Shown: positions 53,878 to 64,000 of the stretch, piece by piece
Layout: each line of letters begins with the position of its first letter
How positions within the stretch are numbered: position 1 is the stretch's first letter
The notes under the pieces: generated by a model
The model's input: the letters and a program-made list of their open reading frames with translations, nothing else
What the model was told of the DNA's origin: nothing
Database searches by the model: none
Origin: Fragilaria radians
Taxonomy: Eukaryota > Bacillariophyta > Fragilariophyceae > Fragilariales > Fragilariaceae
Direction of reading: 5' to 3'
DNA: 64,000 nucleotides
Assembly (NCBI GenBank): GCA_900642245.1
Contig: CAAAJI010000003.1
Location: 722,119 to 786,118, forward strand
Translations under genes and position numbers: made by a program

Positions 53878-56349
53878 ATGTCAAAGAAGAAAAAGAGCTC
53901 GATTAGGAAACACTCTTCTAGTCATGAGTTAAATAGTAGCTGGACAGATCAGTTACAATTTGAGGATGTTTGTCCATTGGAAGTGGACAATTTGATTTTG
54001 CGGATCGTATCATGGAATGTTTTAGCGCAAGCATACGTCTCCAGGAGATCGCATCGGAACCTTCCTCCTTCGCATGAACAAGTCATTTTCAACCCAAAGC
54101 GTCGGATTTCATTGATGGAAAAAACCCTTGAAAAATTGATTGCATTGGAATTGGATGTTTTATGTCTTCAAGAAGTAGACATGCCAGTAATTGGCACGAC
54201 CTTGACGAAACACTCTTTTGACGGAGTTTCAACACCGACTACCAATGGAGGTGGAGCTGGGGGTAGAGTGGATGCTTGTTCGATATACTGGAACAAAAGT
54301 GTCTGGACACTAATCAATCATGAGTTGATCTTTTTTGATGATTTATCCTTCCTCGGGTCAAATGCCACCAAATTTGAATCGAATCTTCAAGGACTAAAGC
54401 AGTCTCTTCTCAGACGGAACACATCAGTCATGGTTCGGCTTAAGCACAATTTGACTGGCATCCAAATCGTCATCTGTAACGCCCATTTGTATTGGAATCC
54501 ACATTTTGACTACGTAAAAGTTTGTCAAGCACATTACGCTATGCAGCGTACCGAAAAATTCGCTCAAGGAGATCCAGTAATATTTTGTGGTGATCTAAAT
54601 TCACAACCAAACGGACCTGTCCATGAGTATTTAACAAAGGGTTCAGTTAGTGCCAAGGCAACAGCTCCGTGGTACAATCTTCACCATTCCGATGATGAGC
54701 AAATAACTGCCCCAAACGTAGCTGATACCGAACCACATGAATTGACATTTGACCAGCTTGCAATCAAAGATTCTTCTCCTCAAATAAAGTATTTGTTAGA
54801 TTTCACTCTCAATCGATTTGCTCGATGGCTTCGAATACTCGGTGTTGATGCCGCTTTGGAAACTGAATCGGAAGAAATTCAGCGCACCAAACATTTCAAA
54901 TTTGAAATTTTTGAGCGGTGTCGTAAGGAGTGTCGTACTCTCATAACAACTTCTTCAAAACTTTTACTTCGGAAAGATTGCCCTCCTGGGACTTATCTTA
55001 TCCAAGCGAAAACCCTTTCGCATCTAGAAGTTTCCCTTGTTCATCTCTTGAAATCTCACGGTGTTGCATTGAAGCCTCAAAACTTTCTGTCAAGATGCGT
55101 AGTTTGCAATGGGAATATTGATGAAGTCCTTGATAAGGAAGAAAAGAAACGAATCTTCAAATCCTACCAAGCTCCGGAAGTTGCAGACGATTTGGAATGC
55201 TTCGAATGTGATGGTTGCGGACAAGGATATTGGTGGTGTGATAGGCCAAGTAGTTCTGCCTCTCGGGTCAAAGGACAAGCAACAAAGTTGTTTGAACTTT
55301 GCTTACGTGGTGGTGTTGAGATCGAGGGTCCTCTTTGCATGTTTGACGACGTTGACGTCGAAGGAGAAAGAGTTAAAAACTTTGCAGTTGATCTAGAAAT
55401 GGAATCACTGCAAGTTTTGGATTGGTTGAAACAAGAAAACTTACAATGCCCTATCTTTTTAGAGAGTGCCTATGCATTGAGGGATAAGCATGGCAACATC
55501 GTTGGTGAGAGTAAACCCTTTACCAACGTCACTTTTGATTTTGTGGGCCTCCTTGACTATGTTATGTTTGAAGTATCCAGGTTTCAATGTATTGGTCGTT
55601 TATTCCTACCGAGCTCATTCTCCGAGCTTAGGATGAAAAAGGAGATTATTAATGGTCATCTTCTACCCAGTTCTCAATGGCCAAGCGACCATCTGGCGGT
55701 AGGTGCAGTCCTCGCGATAGTCAACCCTTTGAACAAATCAAACAGGGGCAATGGATACGTCAATAGTATTTCACGCACACAAATGAATGAAATAAATACT
55801 GTTGAAACAGATGAAATTGCTGCTGGTCCCATACAAGATCGTTTGGAAAGGAATGAAGATTTTGGAGAGACTGCTTCACATTTTCCCCCACATCACACAA
55901 ATATGCCTCGCTTTGTCAGTAAACTGGCAGCAAATTCATACCAGCCCAATGATCGAAAAATGGTTGATTCAAACCTTTCTGGTCAAGGGCAGGAAGTTCC
56001 AGTTTCTCGTGAGCTCGCGATAGAGAATCTGAAATCCAACTCGAAATCTCCTGCATTCCAGAGTGAAACAACTTTCAAAGAAAATGAAAGCCTATCATCG
56101 GCTACCTTAAATGATGACATGTTTTGTGGCTTTATTACTACTAATGGCGCCTCAGAACCTAGTTCAACGATTTCAAAAAAATCCAAATTACCTGAAGAGG
56201 AAGATAAGGCGATTTTGAAGGGTCATGACTTACGTTGCTCATGTGGATGTGTCCCAAAGGTACCATCGCTCTTTGAAATGGCAGAATTGCGCAAGCGGCA
56301 CAGAATGAAGATGAAAAACGAATTGGCGGCAAAGGACAACTTGGAGTAA
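53878..56349 (+). CDS. CCR4-type EEP nuclease with a Mut7-C domain inserted in it
   Basis: A single-exon protein of 823 residues. It carries an endonuclease/exonuclease/phosphatase (EEP) domain of CCR4/Angel/nocturnin type, split in two. The first half has LRIVSWNVLAQAY (N47), LCLQEVD (E99), CNAHLYW (H203) and CGDLNSQP (D239, N241). The second half has LLDYVMF (D560) and WPSDHLAV (D604, H605). All EEP metal and catalytic positions are therefore present. Between D239 and D560 lies a Mut7-C RNase-type domain: YLLDFTLNRFARWLRILGVD (D308), CRTLITTSSKLL (357-360), then a zinc ribbon RCVVCN (C407, C410) and CFECDGCGQGYWW (C444, C447). In Mut7-C the TTSS position is normally T-R-D-R, so one PIN-type acidic residue is missing. 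The last ~200 residues are disordered and end in a basic helix (ELRKRHRMKMKNELAAK). Role by family: mRNA poly(A) or RNA-end processing. Confidence 0.9.
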   Translation: MSKKKKSSIRKHSSSHELNSSWTDQLQFEDVCPLEVDNLILRIVSWNVLAQAYVSRRSHRNLPPSHEQVIFNPKRRISLMEKTLEKLIALELDVLCLQEVDMPVIGTTLTKHSFDGVSTPTTNGGGAGGRVDACSIYWNKSVWTLINHELIFFDDLSFLGSNATKFESNLQGLKQSLLRRNTSVMVRLKHNLTGIQIVICNAHLYWNPHFDYVKVCQAHYAMQRTEKFAQGDPVIFCGDLNSQPNGPVHEYLTKGSVSAKATAPWYNLHHSDDEQITAPNVADTEPHELTFDQLAIKDSSPQIKYLLDFTLNRFARWLRILGVDAALETESEEIQRTKHFKFEIFERCRKECRTLITTSSKLLLRKDCPPGTYLIQAKTLSHLEVSLVHLLKSHGVALKPQNFLSRCVVCNGNIDEVLDKEEKKRIFKSYQAPEVADDLECFECDGCGQGYWWCDRPSSSASRVKGQATKLFELCLRGGVEIEGPLCMFDDVDVEGERVKNFAVDLEMESLQVLDWLKQENLQCPIFLESAYALRDKHGNIVGESKPFTNVTFDFVGLLDYVMFEVSRFQCIGRLFLPSSFSELRMKKEIINGHLLPSSQWPSDHLAVGAVLAIVNPLNKSNRGNGYVNSISRTQMNEINTVETDEIAAGPIQDRLERNEDFGETASHFPPHHTNMPRFVSKLAANSYQPNDRKMVDSNLSGQGQEVPVSRELAIENLKSNSKSPAFQSETTFKENESLSSATLNDDMFCGFITTNGASEPSSTISKKSKLPEEEDKAILKGHDLRCSCGCVPKVPSLFEMAELRKRHRMKMKNELAAKDNLE

Positions 56350-56563
56350 ATCAAGTCATATTTCTAATATCGTTTAATTATCTTATCTTTCCAGTACTAT
56401 CCAATTTTAGCTCGTGAGATCATGAATGAATTTGAAAATGTTTCTATCATTCAATTTATTATTGAAATTGACCACTTCTTTTGAAATTTACTCATAGTGT
56501 GAATCCTCGAAGGGTTACCAGTCTTTTGCTCTATCAAAGACAGCATCACTAAGGCTTGTATTG

Positions 56564-58603
56564 TTATGATGATACAGATTCTCCGATCATAGAGTCACGT
56601 TGCTTTAGAATATCGGCAAATGACCTTCCACCTCCCCACGTAGCCTTTGCTCCCGTTTCAATCACAGTTGCTTTCTCCTTCTCGGTATCTACTTCTTTAG
56701 GAACTCCCGTAGATAACTTTCCACCGTTTGACTTGCTAGAATCATGTTTGCCATTGCCAGCCTAGTGAATGATGGAAGGAGCAGATTACAGTGAGTTTTC
56801 AGGAAGGAAAATTCAAAGTAATTGAAAATGATGCGAGCCAGGTCAGACAGTACGAATACTATTAACACCCACCAAACTATTGTCGAGTTAGAATAGAGAT
56901 AATTGTCATCACGCCATATGCGAAATATTAACCATCACATGCACAGAAGGAGGTAATTGGGGCAGAGAGGTCAAAAATTAAAATCATCGTAAATACGCAC
57001 CTTATGATTGAGAGAAGCCCGATTTGGAACACTGGATTGTTCTCTGAGTAATGCGGCGGCGTATCCTCCAAATAATGTTGGTCTGTCACCCACAACAGAA
57101 GAAGCAGTGCTTGATGTTGCAGTTGACGCGCCGTCGGAAGAAGCAGACATGCGTTTTTCTTGGTCGTCGTGCACATTACTTTTGAATGCACTTTTTGCAT
57201 GTGATACAAATCTTTCGGTCGAAACTCCTAAAGACGGGTACTGAGATTCCACTAGTGGTGGAGGCGGTGCCTGGGTAGACTTCGCTTTAGGCGCTTTGGT
57301 GTTGTTGTTACTCTTACGGTTGCTCCGTCGATTAGATTTCTTATTCTTCTTTATTGGTTCGTACATCAAATTGCGATCTCCAGCATAAACTTGTGAATAA
57401 AGAACTGTATTTGCTGACTTGAGACGAGCTTTCACCGGTTCTCCTTTCAAGGTTTTTGACCTCAACAGAAGCATAATCCCGACCATTTCTTCTCTTGACG
57501 TCTTTGTCACTGTTACGAACCTTGGGAACAAGAAATTTGTGTTAGATTTCAAGCATTTGGATTACATACATCGCAATTCACTTTGAATATATATCCTTCC
57601 ATTTGTCCAGTAGGTACTCACCAGTAATTTGATACATCTTTAACAATCTCTTTAATAACAGGTCGAATTTCACACTCTGAAAACAATTGACGAAAATCCT
57701 CCTCCACGGCATCCTCTGGGACTTCACGGAAGAGGATAGTGTCTGGAGAATCGTCATTGTTTGATGATTTAATATTTGATAGAGAGTTGTGGGCGGTTAG
57801 TGATGACTTCGGTAGCTGGATGGGATTGTGATCTTTCGGTCCAATGGCTAGTAAGGTATTCGGCCCAGCACATGCGACAGTCTTACTCGTCTCCTTATCT
57901 ATGTTGACAACCTCCAAAGTCTCGCTGTGGTCAGTTGCGGCTTTTAATATAGCATTGTAACTATCAAAGGGGCATAGTAACTGAATTTTGGCAAAATTTG
58001 CAAGGATAGAGGCCGGGACGTAGCCATCGTTTAGATTTCTTAGAGTTTGGAGATATGTATCACTTGAGAGATTCACATTGGAAAAATAATATTCCAATTG
58101 CCTCGCCAACATATCCAAGGTCTCATTTGAAACTTGAGTGAATGAATGAGGTGACGTCGGCGGAGCAAGCAGTGTGTGTTTACATGTTACTACGTCCTTT
58201 GACACCTGTGATCCATCCGTCGATGAAAGTGTCTTGCCTTCTGAAACAGTTGTAATGGTCATATTAGAAAACGATCGTCGACAACGCTTCAAATGATTTG
58301 AAGGATAGTATTTGATTCTTATTGAATGCACAAGCTGAAGAGTAGTCTATACGTTTATACCGTAAACCTTTGAACTTCCAAACGATTTCGACAACTATTC
58401 GATCTTACAGTTTGTGGCCTACAGAATCCGGACGAAGAATGAGTACAGGCTTTTAGTGAATTTTTCACTTTCGAACTACCACTAATTACCACAACTTGAG
58501 GTTTGCGGTCCGCTTTGTGGACTTGCTGTTGGGTGGATTTCGCAGCTTTTCGATCCTCGTACGTGGAACTGACCACGACAGACATGTGTAAAAAATGCGT
58601 CAT
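56564..58603 (-). CDS. LARP4-type La-related RNA-binding protein
   Basis: Four exons on the minus strand: 58409-58603, 57622-58334, 57001-57520 and 56564-56761. Introns are 74, 101 and 239 nt, GT-AG, and all junctions keep frame (541 residues). The La motif lies in exon 2: LARQLEYYFSNVNLSSDTYL, then LNDGYVPASILANFAKIQLL. The adjoining RRM runs across the next junction (ILFREVPEDAVEEDFRQLF ... SNYW|FVTVTKTSREE ... LKGEPVKARLKS). This La motif plus RRM pairing, with REVPE and KGEPVKARLK, follows LARP4/5, which bind poly(A) and PABP and stabilise mRNA. The tail is Ser/Asn/Lys-rich with ESQYPSLG and a terminal GRSFADILKQRD, like the SYAEVCQ end of LARP4. Exon 1 (MTHFLHMSVVVSSTYEDRKA) is joined by splice logic; a start at 58585 or within exon 2 is possible. 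Confidence 0.87.
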
Positions 58604-61600
58604 CGCGTAATAGAAAAAACAATTGATGGGATTATTGAAGTCTCAAGGCTTTTGCATCCAAAACAAATACTATTGACTCTATGAAATACATCCTATTGGA
58701 CCCATAAAACCACTTACATGAAGTTTAGATATTCTGAGTTTTACTTTGATCAATATACAGGTGGCATCATTAATTGCTTTGCAAAACATATGGAGATGCT
58801 TTGAAGTATCCATCCATTTGATTGCTACAAATGTATTAGTTCTATGGTTTTCCTAGCTAATTTAAGGAATTTTGCGCCTCTAATCGGTAAAATTTAAATG
58901 ATCTAAACTTTGGAAAAATCAAATATGGAAATCATGTTTCGCTTTTTGCGATGTTTGATTCGTTAACTACAAAGAATAAATCAACACATTTTGATTGGCT
59001 CCACTTCTTGAACCTCAGTCCTCCCAGTTCTCATATATCTGGATATTTTCTCAAATCACTACATTTGCAATGTCAAATATAAAACGTTCTTGGAGACTGT
59101 AACATGAAAAGTAATCTCTTCCATAGGCTCTTTGTCCCATATACATTGCCAGAAGGAATGCGCACTGTGGAAAATAACTGAAACGAAGTTAAAATAGCAA
59201 AATCAACAAGCTAGCAGACCTAGATATAGAGAAAAGGCGAAGAGCATAGAAATATGCCCCTAATTTGGTCCAATAAGCAAAGCTAGATTGACACCGTAGG
59301 ATAATCCAGAATCTGATAAACTGAGTGATTACCTGAAAACAAGATTCGAGATGACAAATGAAGGAAAGGTACAAGGGAATATGATGGCGATTAAACAGAG
59401 ATTGAATTTTACACAATGTCTGCAGAACTACCATGATAACATGGCATAGCAAAACTAAAGAGATATAAAAACACAAGCATAAGTAAGCTATAGTGAAAGC
59501 AATGGTTCACATGAACCAAGTATCAGAGAAAACGTCTGTCAATTAAAGGCTACCAGCCTGTTCTATTGATTTACATAGAATGAAGGAGTAAAACATAAAT
59601 GTAAATTACAAGATTCAAAGATCTAAAAAGCAACGGCAACAAAAAGAATTCTGGAAAAGAAAGAAATAATGCGTGAATTGAAAGAAGCAATTAAAAAAGC
59701 TCCAAGAATGAGATATAATGATGTACAAGACAGGATCCAGGAATTGCCAAGGAGTACACTTTAGTATAAGAGAAGAATGTCAGCTAAGCTTAAAATCAAA
59801 AGAGGAGTGAGGGAGTCCGGATGATGCTTGATAGGATAGGTTGGATTATTGGAAGTAAGGAAAACAGTATCCCCGATCTACTTTGAGTAAAAAGTAAAGC
59901 AGAAAATTGGATGATGAGAGAACGATATCTAGAGAAGCGTCAAAATCAAGATCTTTAGGGTTTCCTTCATTAATACTGAGAGAGTAGGTCAAATTAACGA
60001 GGATGGAGGCGTCACTCATGACTTGTTGATATTATTCTTTCAAAATGTTCAGGAGCTCAAAGCAAAATACCAACAAAAGTAGAGATCTACCAGTGGAAGA
60101 GTAAGCCTTTACCACAGAAAATAGTTAAACTCAAGTCACCATGAGCGGAAGACACAATGGAGCTCTCTTAAACAAGGTATTCATAATGTCAGCAACAGAA
60201 TTGACAAAAAGAAGGAGAACTCGTAGCATACAAGAAGACCCTTGAATCATACAGGTTTTATTTCATCAGCTATGAAATTCATCATCCCAAAGCAGAGTAC
60301 AAAGAAATATGCACATGTACGAAACAGAGTTCAATGCCGTATGGAGAATAAACTGAAAAGAGGCTATGTGTCAAGCCAGAAGCGAAGAAATGCAACCCTA
60401 GCCAAGATGGGGGTAAGAGGAAAAAAGATCTGACTCAGATTCAGTTGTTTGGAAAGCTCCACAGCAACATGGCAAGTATTCAGAGACAAGTGAATGCACA
60501 AGAGTTCTCTGATGCAGAGCCCAATACAACAGGAACTTCCCACGCATTGTAGCATAAGTCAGTAAATTACTCAGAGTTTCAAACGAATCAATATGGAAAT
60601 GTAGTCATAAGTTATTGAACTGAATATTGCATTCACTTGATTTTCAACTGAATGAGTTGCCGTTGCAACAGCAAAACGGTAAAAGGTTAGGGGGCGCGTT
60701 CGACGTAAGAATCATAAGCTTTGTAGATTGTTTCTGGGAGCATTGAAATTCGCGGATCTATCCAAAGAATTGGAGAGAGTAATGAATGGGCGACCTGACG
60801 CAAATTTAATAGATACAACCGGTCAAAACATACTTGTCAGATAAGGGAAAACCAGACAACACACATGGAAAACATGGAGAGCAAAATCGTTTGTGAAAAA
60901 TTGCTATGAAAGTGGTTAGTCCCACAAGACCAAATCAGAAATAGTGCGAATACTCATTATTAGAAGGCACTCTGCTTGAAGTGCGAAACAATCTTATTTC
61001 GAATCAGAAAATCTTAAATATAGTATTCTAACATTCAGATCAGGGACTGAAGCACAACTAAACATGATCCCAGTGAGAGCAGTCCCAAGCAAAGAATTCC
61101 AGAAAAGAACACTATATGATCCGCATGAGGTGTGTGATTAACAAGAGAAAGCCCAAAAGAAGTACAACCCAGAAGGAATTGATTGTTGTGAAAGTACACA
61201 TCAAATGAGAAACCTGCATCTTTTAGCGTATTAATTTACTTCTGCTTTGTTCTTGAAACACGGAAGATTGCCATTTCTAAACGAAGGTAACATTTGGCTA
61301 TTCTCGTCCTTTTGCAGTTGATAACGCGCACACTCATTGTTTGGTAAAGTTGCTTGGATTATCTGCTTGTTCAATTAAGCAATTTTTTCCATTCATCATA
61401 CTTTTGCTTGAATTCAATATTCTTCACAATTATGCTCGGACATGAATGCATGGCTTAAACGTGTAGGATAAAAGTGGATTGCATCAGAATACCTAGATAC
61501 TTATGTTATTTATCTTTGAATCACGAGAAAACATATATGATGCTGAAATTTGCATGCACAAAAAAGAAGGACTTTCTCTGGATTTCGTGCTAACTATAGA

Positions 61601-61918
61601 ACCTGATGAGACAAGGAATTCAAAATCCTAAACGTATTCCTTAATTGCCACCACGAAGCAAAGTATCCATTTTATCAGTAGGATACCCTAGTCATCCAAA
61701 ATTGATATCATGTAGATGGTCGTGCTAAACTTTCTCATCCTCAAAAATAACTCGTATGTAGGGCGTCTTTACAAAAACCGTTACCAGACTGGTGATATAA
61801 TTTTTCGCTTGATGCTCATGGATGTGATTCTCAATTCCTTTAAATGTTGAACTAAGATGTATCCAAATATATTCCAAGTGTTTTTTGAACACCTTGGGGA
61901 TGATGGATTGTAGATTCC
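58604..61918. other. Intergenic region, purine-rich on plus strand, unclassified
   Basis: About 3.3 kb between divergent genes. From about 59,580 to 61,200 the plus strand is unusually rich in A and G, with frame-broken coding-like stretches (for example SFINTERVGQINEDGGVTHD near 59970). This could be a dead gag-like sequence, but no zinc knuckle, protease or RT motif confirms it. ORF 60242-60433 is not supported. No RNA gene was recognised. Confidence 0.45.
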
Positions 61919-61975
61919 GTGGTCAATCTAAAAAGATTCCTCTCTCGTTTTATAGAATTCAAAACTACTTTATAT

Positions 61976-63067
61976 ATGCGACAGTCAACAATTCTCTTCC
62001 TCACTTTCACCTTTGTTCTCCTTGAAGCAGGACAGAGTTTCGTGATACTGCAATCACTTCGACATGGAAAACCTCTACAAGCGGTGGCTGGGGACTCACT
62101 AACCCTATTTTCTCCTTGTAAAATCAATCTTTTCCTTCGTATTTTACGCAAGCGAGAAGATGGTTATCACGACTTGGCCTCTCTTTTTCAAGCAATCGGA
62201 TTTGGAGATGATCTAACTCTCAAGGTTTTGGATGATACTTCCATTAGCGACTCTTTTTCCTGCAATATGGAGGGTGTTCCAACAGATTCCAGTAACTTAG
62301 TGTTGAGAGCATTGCAGTTGATGCGAGAAAAAACTGGCCAAAACGTATACTTTGATGCAAATCTCTTCAAAAAATGTCCTGCACAGGCAGGGCTAGGAGG
62401 AGGCTCTGCAAATGCTGCAACTGCCATGTTTGGATGTAATGAGTTAATGGGGAAGCCCGCTTGTCAAGAACAGGTAAGACAATTGACAGTTTCCTTTTCG
62501 CATCTGTAAAAAGTGGCTTAAGCGCTCATGTACCTTCTTTCACATTCAAAGCTGATCGAGTGGTCTGCTGCATTGGGCTCGGATATCACTTTTTTTCTTA
62601 GTCAAGGGACGGCATTTTGCACTGGTAGAGGAGAGATCATTACTCCGCAACCACCAGTGGGTACTGGGACCCCGGTAACAATATGCAAGCCAAGTGTAGG
62701 ACTGTCAACACCAGCCGTTTTTAAGAGCATAAATTATGATCTTTTGCGCCATGATATGGAACCGCAAGCTCTTCTTGACGATTTCAAGAAGTCAGGAGTT
62801 GTGCAAGCTACATCATATGTCAACGACTTGGAGCCACCTGCATTTATCAACCTTCCAGAATTACAGCAACTTAAGGAAGAACTGACTAGTGTGCATGGAT
62901 TTTCTCACGTTATGATGAGCGGATCAGGAACTAGCATTTTTTGTATCGGTCAACCTTCCGATAAAGTATCTTTTGAAGAAAAATTTGGCTCAAGAGAGGG
63001 CTTGCAGATTTTTTACTCTGAATTTATCAATCGACTGAGCGATGAGACTTGGTACGAGAGACCATAA
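61976..63067 (+). CDS. ispE: 4-diphosphocytidyl-2-C-methyl-D-erythritol kinase, plastid-type
   Basis: IspE phosphorylates the 2-hydroxyl of CDP-methylerythritol with ATP, the fourth step of the plastid MEP pathway to isoprenoids. Two exons, 61976-62473 and 62552-63067, with a 78-nt intron (GTAAGA ... AAAG) in phase 0, encode 337 residues. GHMP-kinase motifs are present: SPCKINLFLRILRKREDGYH (motif 1, with the substrate-binding Lys), FKKCPAQAGLGGGSANAATA (ATP loop, motif 2), LGSDITFFLSQGTAFCTGRG (conserved Asp) and HVMMSGSGTSIFCIG (motif 3). The extra ~50 N-terminal residues start MRQSTILFLTFTFVLLEAGQ, then SFVIL. This is a signal peptide followed by Phe at the predicted cleavage point, as in the ASAFAP-type targeting of diatom plastid proteins. 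An earlier in-frame Met lies at 61919 but would bury the signal peptide. Confidence 0.93.
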
Positions 63068-64000
63068 ACTCAAAAATTATTCTATATTTCTAAAGTGACC
63101 ATATGAGATTGCTGTTTGGATAAAAAACTATACCATAATCTTGTTGTATAGAAATACAATAGAATTGTATTATTATAATAGGCGAGCACTGCATGGGAAG
63201 ATGATTTAGGACATGACTTTACAATGTTTGAACAATTGGTTTAGTTGAATTTCGAAACCACGGAATACCTGAAGAAGTGTATCTTCACACATCCTTGAAT
63301 GCTATCGTAACTCACTAAACAGATACATATTTGCACTTCCAAAGTGGTACTCCTTTTTGGCAATCCATGCAATAAAAAGATCCTTCTCTATGATTGCTGA
63401 AGTAAACGAATGGCATTATTTTCCATTTTGCTAAATCAATAACGTACTTATACATAGAATTAAAAAGGCAACTGGTATCGCGGTTTTATTCATTCTCTAC
63501 ATGACAAGAAAAGTTTTCCCTACCATGGAAGACTTACCCAACAATAGTTTGCAAAATAACAAAGCCAAAAACCACGAACAGAGGAACGACCGTGAAAAAG
63601 GAACCGTCATGAAATGGAAATACAAAATTTTATTTTTCCTTGATGAATCAATAAATCGTATTTCTTCCAATCGCATTATACATGGTGACGCATGCTACTG
63701 CATAACGGAATCAGGATATAACAACAGTAAAATGCATGCATGGGTAGTTATGCAAATAGTTCTTCAATATTGTATCAACCAGCTGATACTCATTATGCTA
63801 CACATTGGACACAAACACAGGCTTAGAGAAATGACATCGACCACCAGCTTCGTTAGTCTCTCCTTTCCGTTCAGCATTGCTTTTTCAAATTTTCGATTGC
63901 GTTGAAATTTCATTTTTCTTGATCATTGCAACAACTATTTTTGAATACCACGTTCATGTTGAAGCGTAGTAAATCCAGTAATATCAGATAAGGTATCATC
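63068..64000. other. Downstream region to window end
   Basis: About 0.9 kb of AT-rich sequence after ispE. One plus ORF at 63501-63905 (134 codons) has no domain or homologous pattern I recognise; its composition is polar then hydrophobic, and I do not call it a gene. The minus strand shows no open frame entering from the right. Confidence 0.45.

Noticed and set aside
63501..63905. Plus ORF of 134 codons near the right edge
   Set aside because: Composition changes mid-way from polar to hydrophobic and it has no family pattern; judged chance.
1..64000. tRNA, rRNA, snRNA, CRISPR or bacterial-type operon signals
   Set aside because: By eye I found no T-arm-like motif with matching stems, no rRNA, no CRISPR-type spaced repeats and no Shine-Dalgarno-type arrangement. 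A covariance-model scan would be decisive.

Overview
The window is nuclear DNA of a eukaryote with a complex plastid, most likely a diatom or close photosynthetic stramenopile. Four things point that way. Genes are split by short introns (about 55-240 nt) with GTAAGT/GTGAGT-type donors and AG acceptors. Several bacterial-type enzymes (IspE, YjbQ, YqgE, MnmA) carry an N-terminal signal-peptide-like extension, as plastid-bound proteins of such algae do. The intergenic DNA is full of decayed Ty1/copia retroelements, with domain order and motifs of the kind common in diatoms. The largest gene encodes a secretory-pathway membrane protein with a Pro/Thr/Ser-rich lumenal part and a huge Ser/Asp-rich tail, the style of diatom cell-surface or silica-associated proteins. 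The species cannot be named from sequence alone.

Layout. 1-993 (-): 5' end of a gene running off the window, possibly an Nup133-type nucleoporin. 1.0-4.4 kb: retroelement debris. 4.4-7.06 kb (-): three-exon coiled-coil/disordered protein. 8.96-9.55 kb (+): GNAT acetyltransferase. 12.2-13.8 kb (-): YqgE/UPF0301 protein. 14.6-15.6 kb (-): MORN-repeat protein. 16.8-19.0 kb (+): a SufE-MnmA fusion with a C-terminal frame break. 19.0-26.1 kb: copia graveyard in both orientations, with an 89-N gap, hairpins and a 37-bp minisatellite. 26.1-35.0 kb (-): intronless gene for a 2,937-residue Ser/Asp-rich membrane protein. 37.1-39.1 kb (+): RS-repeat protein. 40.8-41.7 kb: copia reverse-transcriptase remnant. 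42.9-44.0 kb (-): DXD glycosyltransferase. 45.9-46.9 kb (+): secreted or plastid protein with a Gln-rich helix. 47.1-47.9 kb (-): YjbQ. 49.3-51.6 kb (+): five-exon leishmanolysin-type protease. 53.9-56.3 kb (+): CCR4-type nuclease with a Mut7-C domain inserted in it. 56.6-58.6 kb (-): four-exon LARP4-type RNA-binding protein. 62.0-63.1 kb (+): IspE.

Functional threads. (1) Plastid supply: IspE (MEP isoprenoid pathway), MnmA with a built-in SufE sulfur acceptor (tRNA 2-thiouridine), YjbQ and YqgE all look nucleus-encoded and organelle-bound. (2) mRNA metabolism: the EEP/Mut7-C chimera and the LARP4-type protein are convergent neighbours about 210 bp apart. (3) Cell surface: the giant Ser/Asp protein, the M8 protease with a putative GPI signal, and the type II glycosyltransferase. 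The two strongest novelty candidates are the SufE-MnmA fusion and the nuclease-within-nuclease protein. The giant protein's modular tail is third.
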